From an uncultured Eubacteriales bacterium (GTDB lineage: Bacteria > Bacillota > Clostridia > Oscillospirales > Acutalibacteraceae): DNA of 64,000 nucleotides. Where the stretch lies: contig CAKTEE010000009.1 in NCBI GenBank assembly GCA_934546985.1, positions 1 to 64,000 of the forward strand, in the 5' to 3' direction. Positions 17,493 to 26,899 of this stretch are shown piece after piece; the stretch's first letter is position 1, and the number at the start of each line of letters is the position of its first letter. The notes beneath the pieces are model-generated. The model searched no databases. It was not told where the DNA came from and saw nothing but the letters and a program-made list of their open reading frames with translations. A program made the translations under genes and the position numbers.

Positions 17493-18488
17493 TTATCTAT
17501 ATTCGATTTCAGCTCCATTTTGCATTTTAATTTGCTCACCAAGTATAAGCGGGTACCTCGCCAAACAAGTACCGTCCAAATTTTCCCTATGCATATCCAC
17601 CGCTGTAATTTGGTGATTATCGTAGGTTGTATAGTAATAGATGCCTTTGTCTGCATTACAGCAGGAAGTATAAATTGTAATTTCAAACTTTCCGCCGCCA
17701 ACATCACAGCATCCCCTTTGTTGGTCAACCGCCCCCAAAATATGAAAAAATTGGCTGACGCTTTCAGGCTCTGAATCACCGGATATAGCATTCATTTTTA
17801 CAAATGCGGCTCTGACAAAACGTGACTGAGAAGACAAATCTCCCGGGAGTCCTAACGCTCCCATACCGCGGCTATAAACGTTCAGCGGCAATTCTTCTGA
17901 GAAATGATTTTTCGGTGATTTGGGTGATAATTGCATATAATTATTCAATTGAAACATTTGCTCATGAAAAGGAGGGTTATTTGTTAAAATTCCCACCGGA
18001 TTATGATAAATCTTAATGCCTTCCTTTACTGATTCTACAGTGATTGCTTCATTACGGTCGGCAATTATCCAATGGAGCTGAGCCAGCGGCAGTTCTTGAT
18101 TAAACGGCATGTTGATAAGATTAATTTTTCCCAACAATGTTTTTGCTTCTTGCACTGTGGCACATTGGCTAAGAACCCATGGTATAAATTCAAACTGCGC
18201 CACATTTTCCTTATCCTGCGTTTTTTCTTTATAATCTGCATTTCCCACAAAATTCAGACCCGCCATTCCAAGCCCTTTCTCATTAACTGCATCATAATAA
18301 AGGGGATAATCCTCTGTAACATACGCCATACCAATCATCGCATAATGCATTTTCATTCTTCCCATACAACGGAAGGAAAAGGGATAATTTCGCGGTGTTA
18401 CTGTAACCTCATCTCCATAAGAAAACTCATAGTCCAATGTCCTGCCAAAATAAAAATCCTTTGTTTTATAGGTTACTGCTGTACACAT
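17493..18488 (-). CDS. Choloylglycine hydrolase (bile salt hydrolase / penicillin acylase family)
   Basis: A 331-aa Ntn-hydrolase that cleaves the amide bond of conjugated bile salts or related linear amides. The N-terminal MCTAVTYKTK exposes the nucleophile Cys2 after Met removal. Other catalytic residues by family alignment: R16 and D19 (GRTLDYE), N79, N170 (LTNNPPF) and R223 (SSQSRFVRAAF). LGLPGDLSS is typical of bile-salt hydrolases. There is no signal peptide, as expected for cytosolic enzymes of gut Firmicutes. Site GGAGG lies before the ATG. Standing alone, it suggests a bile-exposed intestinal habitat. Substrate preference (bile salt versus penicillin V or N-acyl amide) is not decidable here. 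Confidence 0.92.
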   Translation of the reverse strand: MCTAVTYKTKDFYFGRTLDYEFSYGDEVTVTPRNYPFSFRCMGRMKMHYAMIGMAYVTEDYPLYYDAVNEKGLGMAGLNFVGNADYKEKTQDKENVAQFEFIPWVLSQCATVQEAKTLLGKINLINMPFNQELPLAQLHWIIADRNEAITVESVKEGIKIYHNPVGILTNNPPFHEQMFQLNNYMQLSPKSPKNHFSEELPLNVYSRGMGALGLPGDLSSQSRFVRAAFVKMNAISGDSEPESVSQFFHILGAVDQQRGCCDVGGGKFEITIYTSCCNADKGIYYYTTYDNHQITAVDMHRENLDGTCLARYPLILGEQIKMQNGAEIEYR

Positions 18489-18623
18489 AAGCTTGCCTCC
18501 ATTTAGCTTTCATCTATCGGATTTTTCTGTACTTGGTTTAAATGCAATTATAAAACCTTTATTTTTCAGTATTTAGTTTTCGTTCTTTTTTTATAATTAT
18601 CAATTCAAACAATTTCATATACC

Positions 18624-18660
18624 AAAAAAGCCGCACTCTTATGAATGCGGCCCTTCTTTT
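18624..18660 (-). terminator. Bidirectional hairpin terminator
   Basis: GCCGCA/TGCGGC with a 10-nt loop; T6 on the minus-strand side and T-rich sequence on the plus side. The region 18489-18850 has no gene. Confidence 0.65.
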
Positions 18661-18850
18661 TATCATAGTTAATTTAACCTTTTTAAACTGACAGAACAAT
18701 TGCTATAAGTAAAAAACATATTTTATACATCTTTGAATACTTACCGGAATTTATTGCTTAACAAATAAACCCGAATTCTATATGAATGCCTTAAAATCTT
18801 ACAAGGTATAAACCGGCAAATAAACGGCTATTAACATCATCGAACAATAC

Positions 18851-19243
18851 TTACTCTATCATCAGCTGCATGTAGGTTTGACCATCCCTTTTTACTTCTT
18901 TATTATAAACATGCTTTCCTACAATTTCTAACAGACCTTTTATATCCTCAATTTCACTTCCCGAAAATTCCAAATAACAAATGGTTGAACTATCGTTATT
19001 TTCATTTTCATAGAAATCCTGAACTGCAACATAATATTTATCTAATAGATCTTCCAATGGATATTGTGAAATTTCTTTAGAAGAAGAACCCTCTCCCAAT
19101 TCCGGTTCCTGTTCAAAAGACAAAGATGAGACATAGCACTCTCCATCCATAAATGTATCTTTCGTTTTATAAATATGTTCTTCTACTTTTTCATATTTGC
19201 TTTCTTTATATTTGTCTGCATCAAAATAATTTATATTTTTCAT
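18851..19243 (-). CDS. Hypothetical acidic protein, 130 aa
   Basis: Soluble, Glu/Asp/Tyr-rich protein without signal peptide or known motif. The body reads like small immunity or adaptor proteins, but no toxin is adjacent. The start at 19243 was preferred because AGGAGG lies 9 nt upstream; the longer frame would begin inside that site. Low codon bias suggests an accessory gene. Confidence 0.6.
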   Translation of the reverse strand: MKNINYFDADKYKESKYEKVEEHIYKTKDTFMDGECYVSSLSFEQEPELGEGSSSKEISQYPLEDLLDKYYVAVQDFYENENNDSSTICYLEFSGSEIEDIKGLLEIVGKHVYNKEVKRDGQTYMQLMIE

Positions 19244-19633
19244 TTCTCCTAACCTCCTCATATTTACTATACTCTTATTTTACCAAAAATTACGTTTTTT
19301 TCAACCATCCAGATAAAGAAGAAGGCTCTGTAAGCAATAAAATTAATAGGATAAATAAACATCATAAATTCAATTAAAATTACGGTGAGATTTTGATGCC
19401 AATATTTTTACTCTAAACTGAACACTTTTCATTTAAAATTATTCCCTAATGATAAAATAATTTGAATAACAAACCCGTCTCTTTATAAGGAAGTTTATTG
19501 ACGTTTATTATGATAAGGCTATCAAAAAACTGCTTCACGGATTATCTGCCACTCCCAATACATTATAACACCTACTTTGAATTCCAAACTGTATTTTTTG
19601 TTTATTCATCCTCTTTTGCCCATAAAAATATGC

Positions 19634-19661
19634 ACCTCCAAAAGTGTTTAACTTTGGAGGT
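19634..19661 (-). terminator. Hairpin downstream of the zinc-ribbon protein gene
   Basis: ACCTCCAAA/TTTGGAGGT, 9-bp stem. On the minus strand a TATTTTTA run follows a few bases later. Probable terminator of the gene ending at 19713. The gap 19244-19712 holds no convincing gene. Confidence 0.5.
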
Positions 19662-19712
19662 ACATATCAATTGTTCTGCTGGAATTCTTCAATCCTTTTT
19701 TGCTATTAATCA

Positions 19713-21545
19713 TTATGCGGCAAATTCGGAAAAATCATCCTCAAATTCGCCGAAGTCCTCATAACTGAATTCGCCAAAATCTTCGTTTCCAAAGTCACTG
19801 AAATCCTCATCATCAAAAGTAACGGGACCGTCAGCGCCGCCTATCGTGCCTCCATTGATCTGAGAAGCAAACTGTATAATCAGTTCTTCTATTTTCTGAA
19901 TGGTTTCACTGTCAAACAAACTCTTAACATCGCCTGCGATCGCTTTAACATCTTCGGGAAGTGCATGTGCATATTCACAGTAAATATTGAACTTCAAATC
20001 AGATGAATTATCATCTATCCCCTGTACCTTTATCCGGTTTCCCTGCAATATAATTTTCTTTTGCGCCTGATCGACGATATAATTGCCGTTAATTTCAATT
20101 TTCTGATCTTCGGAAGGTATGTCAATCGCTACACTCAAATTGTTCTCTGCCAAATTCGTGTCCCACTGGGTTGATACAGTTACAGAATTAATTTCATTGT
20201 TTTCATTTACCGTGAATTTCGTTTCATCGGTAAATTTTCCGTCTTTCATCGCATGATTGCCTTTGCTTTCAACAAGCAGATTCATCTTGTCATCATCTTG
20301 AGCGAATGTAAGATTAACATAAATATCATTCAAAAGGCTGTCCTGTCCGCGCATAAGCATATCAACAGCAACATTTGTAACGGAGTTGCCATCGTTAAGG
20401 TCAAAAGCTACTTTTTCACCAACAGTACGGTTTGACTCGTCAACATATACTGTAAGCGTTACATTATCGAAAGACATTTTATCAATTTCTGTTTTCAGTT
20501 CATCAGTCATCTCTGTTATCATTTGTTCATTTATAACGTTAAGCAGATAACTGTTCATCTTATCAAAATACAGGTCAAAAAAGTCTTTTGCAAAATCTTT
20601 TACTAAGGTAGAATATGCTTCCGCATCAATGGTATAAATAAACTGATAATATTCCTGCGCGCCTGCGCCGCTTACGGCAGCTTTCGGGCCTTTTGTCAGA
20701 GCAGAATGGTTATCAATTAAATCCTGAGATTTTTCAGTTATTTCTTTTATAAATTCATTGTTCGGATTCCACATGAAATCCTTATCATCTTGGAACAGAT
20801 CGGCAAAATCAAATTTTGTTTCACTGTCCATTTCACCGAAAAGGTTTACATAACCAGACGCATTCCAGTTTGCTGCAAAATCCTTATCGGAAAACTTCAC
20901 TGCATCCATAATCGTCGGGATTTTTAAAGTAAGTTCATCCTCTGTCAGATAGCCTTCCGCTTTTACGGAAGTACCCATTGCACTCACTTCAACACTGGCG
21001 GACATTTTTTTGTTGGCATCGTCTTTTACAGTGTTAATATTTGCACTGATGTTCTGCAATATCTGGTCAACTTCCGGGGAGCCGGTGTTCATATCCTTAA
21101 AATCTACTTTTACTGTCTGGGAGTATACACCGCTCATGATTTCTTTTAACAAATCACTGCCCCAAGCATTTTTCAAAGTTTCCATATCTTTCTGCAACGC
21201 TTTGTCCGCCTGTTTCTGTGCATAATTTACGTATGCCTGTGGCGCAACAGAACGCAAAATTGACGGATAAGCAAACACGCCGCCAACGCCCAGAGCCACT
21301 ACTAAAACTGCGGCAACAATCGCGATGATCGGCCCTTTCTTTTTCTTCGGCGTAGACTCCCAAGGATCCGCCTGAACAGCAGGCTGATTTTGTTCCATAT
21401 AGGACATAAAACGCGCCTGTGCATCTGGGTCTGCATAAGGCTGGCTTTTCGCCGACTCATTTTCAGAGGAATAAACTTTAGCGCCGCATTCCGGGCAAAT
21501 AGACAAGCCTTCTTCTAAAAGCTTGCCGCACTTTTCACATCTCAT
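19713..21545 (-). CDS. Zinc-ribbon membrane protein with large extracellular domain, 610 aa
   Basis: N-terminal zinc ribbon with CEKCGKLLEEGLSICPECG as two CxxC knuckles (residues 3-21). A Gln/Pro-rich linker follows, then one membrane helix at about 73-93 (IIAIVAAVLVVALGVGGVFA) and a roughly 500-residue presumed extracytoplasmic region rich in beta strands and polar residues. The C-terminus ends in a striking Asp/Glu/Phe repeat (EDFGEF, EDFSEF). Clostridia carry many such zinc-ribbon/DUF proteins; their function is unknown. ATG preceded by GGAGAGG. Its promoter lies about 210 nt upstream. Confidence 0.8.
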   Translation of the reverse strand: MRCEKCGKLLEEGLSICPECGAKVYSSENESAKSQPYADPDAQARFMSYMEQNQPAVQADPWESTPKKKKGPIIAIVAAVLVVALGVGGVFAYPSILRSVAPQAYVNYAQKQADKALQKDMETLKNAWGSDLLKEIMSGVYSQTVKVDFKDMNTGSPEVDQILQNISANINTVKDDANKKMSASVEVSAMGTSVKAEGYLTEDELTLKIPTIMDAVKFSDKDFAANWNASGYVNLFGEMDSETKFDFADLFQDDKDFMWNPNNEFIKEITEKSQDLIDNHSALTKGPKAAVSGAGAQEYYQFIYTIDAEAYSTLVKDFAKDFFDLYFDKMNSYLLNVINEQMITEMTDELKTEIDKMSFDNVTLTVYVDESNRTVGEKVAFDLNDGNSVTNVAVDMLMRGQDSLLNDIYVNLTFAQDDDKMNLLVESKGNHAMKDGKFTDETKFTVNENNEINSVTVSTQWDTNLAENNLSVAIDIPSEDQKIEINGNYIVDQAQKKIILQGNRIKVQGIDDNSSDLKFNIYCEYAHALPEDVKAIAGDVKSLFDSETIQKIEELIIQFASQINGGTIGGADGPVTFDDEDFSDFGNEDFGEFSYEDFGEFEDDFSEFAA

Positions 21546-21752
21546 TCTGACCTCTCCTTACTTTATACATAAATTTACATACTCTGCCCGATTGCCGTAA
21601 AAACAACCCGGCACTTTCATATTATCATACAGGCGCTTTCCTGTCAATCTTCTCCATATATCGGCGTTTTTTCGCCGGATAGTTAGAAATTCTTTCCGAG
21701 ATTTTTCTGTTAAATACTATAAAATATTATCAAAAGCATCTGTAACAACCTA

Positions 21753-21781
21753 AATATACCACATGAAAAGAAAACCGTCAA
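21753..21781 (-). promoter_or_regulatory. Sigma-A promoter of the zinc-ribbon protein gene
   Basis: Minus strand TTGACG (21781-21776), 17-bp spacer, TATATT (21758-21753). Confidence 0.65.
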
Positions 21782-21837
21782 CACGTCCTTTTCCCACCAC
21801 ATCTATTGAATGGAATTCATTTTCAGATCATTCCCTG

Positions 21838-22503
21838 CTACATATGCATACGTTTTCGGATTTCTAACAGAATGTTCTTTCCTTCAAACACAAACAAAGC
21901 GGCTAAATAGATTAAACTCAGCGCTGCGCAGATAATGGTTGGCAGAGGAATACGAACCAATCCTGCCGCAAGCAAAATGACGGGAATAATGCCAAAAACA
22001 ATATCAATTAAAAGATAAACCAGATAATCTTCCACATGAAGCTTTTGAATTTGGGCAATAATGCTCATAGATATAATTGCCGCCCCTAAAATGATAGGGA
22101 GCGCATAATCGGTAGACCACCCGCGCCAATGGGTCAGCAAATCCCATACCACTGCCAGTACGGATAGAATCACCGACTGCCATAAAATACTTTTATATAT
22201 GTTCCCCAATTTTCGAATGGATAACGCCGCATCAACCCATATGCAGATAACGCCAATCACAACAAACGGCGCCCATACGCCGGTTTGCGGTAGTAAAAAA
22301 TTAACGGCGCTGCAAATTACAGCTCCGGCAATAGAAATAAAAATTACCAGCCGGAATATTAGATTCCTTTTTTCTTTCAACGGCGTTAACTTTGGAAACA
22401 CTTCCGCCGCGGGTTCTTCCTGCCCACTCAAGGGCATCCCGCATAAAGGGCAGCGAGACCGGTTTCCCGCAACTTTTACTGCACATTTATCACAATATAG
22501 CAT
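21838..22503 (-). CDS. DUF6320 zinc-ribbon membrane protein
   Basis: A 221-aa protein. Two CxxC pairs at the N-terminus (CDKCAVKVAGNRSRCPLCG) form a zinc ribbon, followed after residue 45 by about six membrane helices. It matches the family annotated DUF6320, which typically sits beside an alcohol-acetyltransferase-like protein. Here its start overlaps the end of that gene by 14 nt, so the two are coupled. It is the third gene of an esterase-acetyltransferase-DUF6320 operon; probably a membrane partner or scaffold of the acyltransferase (inference). Confidence 0.82.
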   Translation of the reverse strand: MLYCDKCAVKVAGNRSRCPLCGMPLSGQEEPAAEVFPKLTPLKEKRNLIFRLVIFISIAGAVICSAVNFLLPQTGVWAPFVVIGVICIWVDAALSIRKLGNIYKSILWQSVILSVLAVVWDLLTHWRGWSTDYALPIILGAAIISMSIIAQIQKLHVEDYLVYLLIDIVFGIIPVILLAAGLVRIPLPTIICAALSLIYLAALFVFEGKNILLEIRKRMHM

Positions 22504-23770
22504 TCTCTGCCTCCTCGTTGTCAGGATTGGTTACAATCGTAACCTCCAGCCCCATTTGCGTAAGCACACGGAAAAAACGCCGCTGGATTTCCATCGAAAC
22601 AAAGGGGGATGTAAAACTTAGTACCAAATTATCCTGATAAGAACACATACAAATCTGGAGTTTTTTGGTACTTGTAAATACATCAAATAAACGGATATAC
22701 GGTTCAAATTCCGGCGGCATATTGATGCGCCCGATATTAGAAAGAGCAACACTTACCTGCTTTTCAGCAATCAAGTTTGCAAAATACAGGCTCACATCCT
22801 TTACCGCAAGAGGAACGGCACGTGCAAAATAGTTATGTTCCAGTGCGGCAAGCTTATTCATGCGGGCGCCCAGACGTTCCTGTGTCAATTCCCGATGAAA
22901 AACTTCTCCTACTTTATCTACCACCTGCTGAAAATTCTCTTGCTGTTCAAAACGGCAGGCAACATTAATCACACTAAAAAAATTCCGGGCAGATTCCGAC
23001 GGAAAATATTTTCTTAAGTTTACCGGCACAGTTACTACTACCGGCTTTTTTTCATCCCGTAGATTCATTACGCCATGTACCGCACACATCAGCACTGCTG
23101 TAAGAAACTGCGTCATCGTTGCATGGTATTCCTTTGCTTTTTTCAACACAGCCCTTACAGACAGAATGCCTTCCACAATACGTAGACGGTACTGCGGCAG
23201 CCGGCTTCCCCGCAGGCGATACGCCCATTCCTGCCTGTCCATCTTCAGGTTTGCTTTTTTATAATACTTTTGAAAACTGTCATCCATTTTCTGCGAAACA
23301 GATGCTTCCCGGCTAATTGGCGGTTCCGCCTGCCCCAGCTCCTCAGGATACTTTATTGTCAGGTAATGATAAACCAGTACGCGCAGGAAATCTAATGCAC
23401 CAGTACCGTCGCAAAGGGCATGGTAAACCTCCAGATTGATACGATTCCGGTAATAAAATACACGGAATAGGAGCTGTTTTTCATTTTTATTATACAGCGG
23501 TGCGCAGAGCGGAAGATTTTCTTCTGACACCTCTGGCTTTAACGTACTATCCTCAAAATAATACCAAAACATTCCCTTATGTAGAACACTGCGGAAAAAA
23601 GGAAAAATTCTGAGTGTTTCATTAAGGGCGGAACAAAGTACCTGCGGCGCTACCTCTTCCGTCAATTCACATGTAAACCGAAAAACTTTCGGGTCGCTTT
23701 TGGTACTTGTGGGAGGAAAAATTTTTGCGGCGTTATCCAATCGGCGCCACTCTGGCGGCTGGCTCTTCAT
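22490..23770 (-). CDS. Alcohol-acetyltransferase-like (condensation-fold) acyltransferase
   Basis: A 426-aa protein of the CoA-dependent acyltransferase / condensation superfamily. The HxxxDG catalytic motif is visible as HALCDGTGALDF, and VNLRKYFPSESARNFFS resembles the conserved second-half segment of WES/alcohol acetyltransferases. It would transfer an acyl group from CoA to an alcohol or lipid-like acceptor. The ATG at 23770 was chosen because GAGGTG lies 7 nt upstream; an ATG two codons earlier is possible. Its 5' end overlaps the esterase gene and its 3' end overlaps the DUF6320 gene. Confidence 0.85.
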   Translation of the reverse strand: MKSQPPEWRRLDNAAKIFPPTSTKSDPKVFRFTCELTEEVAPQVLCSALNETLRIFPFFRSVLHKGMFWYYFEDSTLKPEVSEENLPLCAPLYNKNEKQLLFRVFYYRNRINLEVYHALCDGTGALDFLRVLVYHYLTIKYPEELGQAEPPISREASVSQKMDDSFQKYYKKANLKMDRQEWAYRLRGSRLPQYRLRIVEGILSVRAVLKKAKEYHATMTQFLTAVLMCAVHGVMNLRDEKKPVVVTVPVNLRKYFPSESARNFFSVINVACRFEQQENFQQVVDKVGEVFHRELTQERLGARMNKLAALEHNYFARAVPLAVKDVSLYFANLIAEKQVSVALSNIGRINMPPEFEPYIRLFDVFTSTKKLQICMCSYQDNLVLSFTSPFVSMEIQRRFFRVLTQMGLEVTIVTNPDNEEAENAIL

Positions 23771-24701
23771 CCCCATTCACCTCGCTTAAAAAACAATTTA
23801 TGATATCATAAGTTTTCTGTACCTGTGCAAAACGCGGCGGCAGAGAGAAAAAGCCATGCAAAGCATCTGGTATTCTGTGTATCTCCACATGACTGCCCGC
23901 CTGCTTCAGTCTTTCGCCGTACGCCTCTCCTTCGTCCCGCAAAGGGTCAAACTCTGCTGTAATAATCAGGGTTTTCGGCTGGCGGGATAAATCTTCTGCC
24001 AAAAGAGGTGCAAAATAAGGATTATTTAAATCATCTTCACTATCCATATAAAGCTCCATATAATCGCAAATCCGTTTAGATGTCAGCAAATAATCCGTTC
24101 CATTTTCCGTGACGGATGGATATGGGGAATCCGGAGTGTGATTATTATAGGTAGCTGGATAAATTAAAATTTGGCGTGCAGGCAAAAATTCCCCTCGGTC
24201 ACGCGCCATCAGCGAGACGGCAGCGGCAAGATTTCCGCCGGCGCTGTCACCAATCAGAGTAATGTCTTTCGCTTCTACACCTAAAAGAAGGGAATCGGAG
24301 AAAATTTCCCGTGCAACAGCATAACAGTCCTCAGGCGCAGCGGGGAAACGGAATTCCGGCGCCAAACGGTAGTCTGCGGAAACAACCATACACCCTGTAA
24401 GCCTTGCCATGTTTGTGCAGACCTTATCATAACTATCAATATTCCCCGTTACCCAGCCACCGCCGTGAAAAAACAGGAGGAGTCCCCGCGGCTCTTGCTC
24501 CTGCGGCAGTGAAAAAATCCGCACAGGCACATTATGGTCGCCGCACGCAACCTCATGCTCCCACGTTTTATAACAGGAACTATGTATACGTCGGGAAGTC
24601 AGGTTTATCATTTGCCGCTGGATTTTATAATTTTTTTTAATATCAATATCAGGATACGACAATGCTTTGAGCGCTGCGCGCATTGCTTTGTTGATTGCCA
24701 T
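23733..24701 (-). CDS. HSL-type alpha/beta hydrolase (esterase)
   Basis: A 322-aa carboxylesterase of the hormone-sensitive-lipase group. Oxyanion-hole motif FFHGGGWV, nucleophile Ser in GDSAGGN, acid in EFDPLRDEGEAY and His in DALHGFF complete the triad. No signal peptide. It is the first gene of the operon with the acetyltransferase and DUF6320, so it may hydrolyse the ester that the acyltransferase makes, or supply its acceptor. An extended -10 promoter lies about 70 nt upstream. Confidence 0.93.
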   Translation of the reverse strand: MAINKAMRAALKALSYPDIDIKKNYKIQRQMINLTSRRIHSSCYKTWEHEVACGDHNVPVRIFSLPQEQEPRGLLLFFHGGGWVTGNIDSYDKVCTNMARLTGCMVVSADYRLAPEFRFPAAPEDCYAVAREIFSDSLLLGVEAKDITLIGDSAGGNLAAAVSLMARDRGEFLPARQILIYPATYNNHTPDSPYPSVTENGTDYLLTSKRICDYMELYMDSEDDLNNPYFAPLLAEDLSRQPKTLIITAEFDPLRDEGEAYGERLKQAGSHVEIHRIPDALHGFFSLPPRFAQVQKTYDIINCFLSEVNGDEEPAARVAPIG

Positions 24702-24770
24702 AAGCTCCCCGCTTTCTATTTTTATCTGTCCGCTATCCTTTCAGGAAAATTTGCTATTGGTTATTTTGTT

Positions 24771-24779
24771 ATTATACCA
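24771..24779 (-). promoter_or_regulatory. Extended -10 promoter of the esterase operon
   Basis: Minus strand TGGTATAAT, a perfect TGnTATAAT element about 75 nt from the ATG. Confidence 0.55.
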
Positions 24780-25054
24780 CGGCAAAGATTAGAAACCTAC
24801 CGTATTTTGTTACAGATTTTAAAATAAATTCCCAACGGTATAAAAACTACTATGAAACTATTGGTTTGTACTGATACTTCTGAGATACTGAGAATTTACC
24901 ATTGTCTCCCTCATCACTACCAGAAGTAGCCCCTAAAAGCATCGATTTTCTTTTTTATGCCTCTCTTACAATTCATAGACGAGTTCATTTATTTTTTTAG
25001 CGAAATTTAATCATTGGTTAAATCTCTTTCTAATTGTTTGGACGTACATTTTGA

Positions 25055-25204
25055 TCATTTCTGGTATTTGGATACAAATACCGTATAGTATTCGTAACGA
25101 TAACCCAAATTCACTGTATGTTTCACTTCATCTTTCACCATAGATAAAATCTCCTGAGTCTTTTGTAACACATTCGCCAAATCATCTCGATTATATCTAT
25201 GAAA
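25055..25204 (-). pseudogene. Possible coding remnant
   Basis: A frame without a start encodes about 48 residues ending VNLGYRYEYYTVFVSKYQK, with stops just upstream. It reads like the C-terminus of a decayed gene; not identified. The rest of the gap 24836-25272 shows nothing clear. Confidence 0.25.
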
Positions 25205-25272
25205 GGTTTATCAAGGTCTTTCATCTACCTCTAATAAAAACACAGGGATTTTTTCATACTGAAAACAATAAT

Positions 25273-25308
25273 AAACGGCTGAGATTGCATTTTCAATCTC
25301 GGCCGTTT
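25273..25308 (-). terminator. Terminator of the polysaccharide operon (probably bidirectional)
   Basis: Stem of about 15 bp: AAACGGC..GAGATTG pairs with CAATCTC..GCCGTTT around a 6-nt loop, with T-rich sequence on both sides. It lies 320 nt past the last gene of the operon. Confidence 0.7.
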
Positions 25309-25390
25309 ATACAAGGTATCAACTATTTTTTTGACTTACTTATCTCATATAGAACACATTCGTACAAGGTTGAATAGTCAACCGCCAACA

Positions 25391-25525
25391 TTAGATTCTT
25401 TCATCAGTAGGAACAGAATTGTTAAATCTCCACTGGCTAATAGAAATATCATAAACCTTGGCAGCATCCACCAACACAACATCCCAAGCTTTCACTTGCT
25501 GCTGACCCCCGAACCAGCAAACCAT
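25391..25525 (-). pseudogene. Short orphan frame after the UDP-glucose dehydrogenase gene
   Basis: A 44-codon frame (MVCWFGGQQQVKAWD to VPTDERI) between the last operon gene and its terminator. No good ribosome site. It could be the C-terminal remnant of a deleted operon gene. Confidence 0.25.
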
Positions 25526-25625
25526 TGGCGAATGCATTTACCTGCCATTTGCCGGACAGGTTTCAACCACACACTCTCCGCTATATTTCTACCAAAATTG
25601 CCGGCTTTTTCCACCCCGTATCAAA

Positions 25626-26858
25626 TCAGTCTCTTTGGAATATATCTCTTGTGTATACTTTTTCAATTACATCGTCCAAACAGCTATCGTATCTGTTGGC
25701 AACAATCGCCTGAGAAAGCCGCTTAAATTCATTCAAGTCATTAACGACCCTGCTTCCAAAGAAAGTCGCGCCATTCTCTAACGTCGGTTCATAAATAATA
25801 ACAACTGCGCCTTTTGCTTTGATACGCTTCATAACACCTTGTATACTGCTTTGGCGAAAGTTATCGGAATTGCTCTTCATCGTCAGCCTGTAAACACCAA
25901 CGATAACCTCTTTTTCCAATGCCGCGTCATATTCTCCATTCGCCGCATAACCTCCGGCAATTTCCAGCACGCGGTCTGCAATAAAATCCTTACGGGTTCT
26001 ATTGCTTTCAACAATGGCAGACATCATATTCTGAGGGACATCTTCATAATTTGCCAGCAACTGCTTCGTGTCTTTCGGCAAACAATATCCTCCATAACCA
26101 AAACTTGGATTATTATAATGTGTTCCAATTCTGGGATCCAAACATACGCCCTCAATAATCTGGCGGGTATTCAGCCCTTTCATCTCGGCATACGTATCCA
26201 GCTCATTAAAATATGATACACGAAGCGCAAGGTATGTATTGGCAAACAGCTTAACTGCCTCCGCTTCGGTAAATCCCATAATCAACGTGTCTATATCCTC
26301 TTTTATCGCACCTTCTTGCAAAAGCGAAGCAAATGTATTTGCCGCTTTTACCAGCCTTGCATTTTCCACATCTGTTCCCACAATAATCCGGCTTGGATAA
26401 AGGTTATCATACAAAGCCTTAGATTCCCGAAGAAATTCAGGGCTGAATATAATATTATCACAATGATATTTTTCGCGGACAGACGCCGTGTATCCAACCG
26501 GAACAGTAGACTTAATTACCATGATCGCATCCGGATTACACCGAATCGCCAGTTCTATCACAGATTCAACGGCGCTTGTATCAAAAAAATTCTTCTTGCT
26601 GTCATAGTTTGTCGGTGCAGCAATTACAATAAAATCTGCACCGTGATAAGCGGTTTCTGCATCCAATGTAGCGGTAAGATTTAACTTTTCTTTTTCTAAA
26701 TATTTTTCAATATATGCATCCTGAATCGGTGATTTACGCTGATTAATCAAATCCACCTTTTCCGGAATAATATCCACAGCTGTAACTTCATGATGCTGTG
26801 CCAACAAGATTGCTATTGACAACCCTACATAACCTGTTCCCGCAACTGCAATTTTCAT
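25626..26858 (-). CDS. ugd: UDP-glucose 6-dehydrogenase
   Basis: A 410-aa NAD-dependent enzyme oxidising UDP-glucose to UDP-glucuronate in the cytosol. N-terminal Rossmann motif GTGYVGLS; IKSTVPVGYT and SPEFLRESKAL are family signatures; the catalytic Cys is C259 in GYGGYCLPKDT. Last gene of the polysaccharide operon, next to the UDP-glucuronate epimerase that would use its product. Related UDP-N-acetylsugar dehydrogenases are less likely, given the SPEFLRES segment typical of Ugd. Confidence 0.92.
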   Translation of the reverse strand: MKIAVAGTGYVGLSIAILLAQHHEVTAVDIIPEKVDLINQRKSPIQDAYIEKYLEKEKLNLTATLDAETAYHGADFIVIAAPTNYDSKKNFFDTSAVESVIELAIRCNPDAIMVIKSTVPVGYTASVREKYHCDNIIFSPEFLRESKALYDNLYPSRIIVGTDVENARLVKAANTFASLLQEGAIKEDIDTLIMGFTEAEAVKLFANTYLALRVSYFNELDTYAEMKGLNTRQIIEGVCLDPRIGTHYNNPSFGYGGYCLPKDTKQLLANYEDVPQNMMSAIVESNRTRKDFIADRVLEIAGGYAANGEYDAALEKEVIVGVYRLTMKSNSDNFRQSSIQGVMKRIKAKGAVVIIYEPTLENGATFFGSRVVNDLNEFKRLSQAIVANRYDSCLDDVIEKVYTRDIFQRD

Positions 26859-26899
26859 AATATTTCTCCCTTCATCTTGGCTACACGTAACAGCTGCAA

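Noticed and set aside
19740..19830. Short repeats that might suggest a CRISPR array
   Set aside because: They encode the EDFGEF-type tail of the zinc-ribbon protein; no regular spacers.
22199..22621. Plus-strand frame opposite the DUF6320 and acetyltransferase genes
   Set aside because: Antisense shadow of two well-supported overlapping genes.
24836..25270. Possible ncRNA or regulatory gap upstream of the esterase operon
   Set aside because: Only a weak coding remnant was visible; no conserved RNA motif found.
25331..25726. Plus-strand 131-codon frame
   Set aside because: Overlaps the end of the UDP-glucose dehydrogenase gene on the other strand and has no ribosome site.
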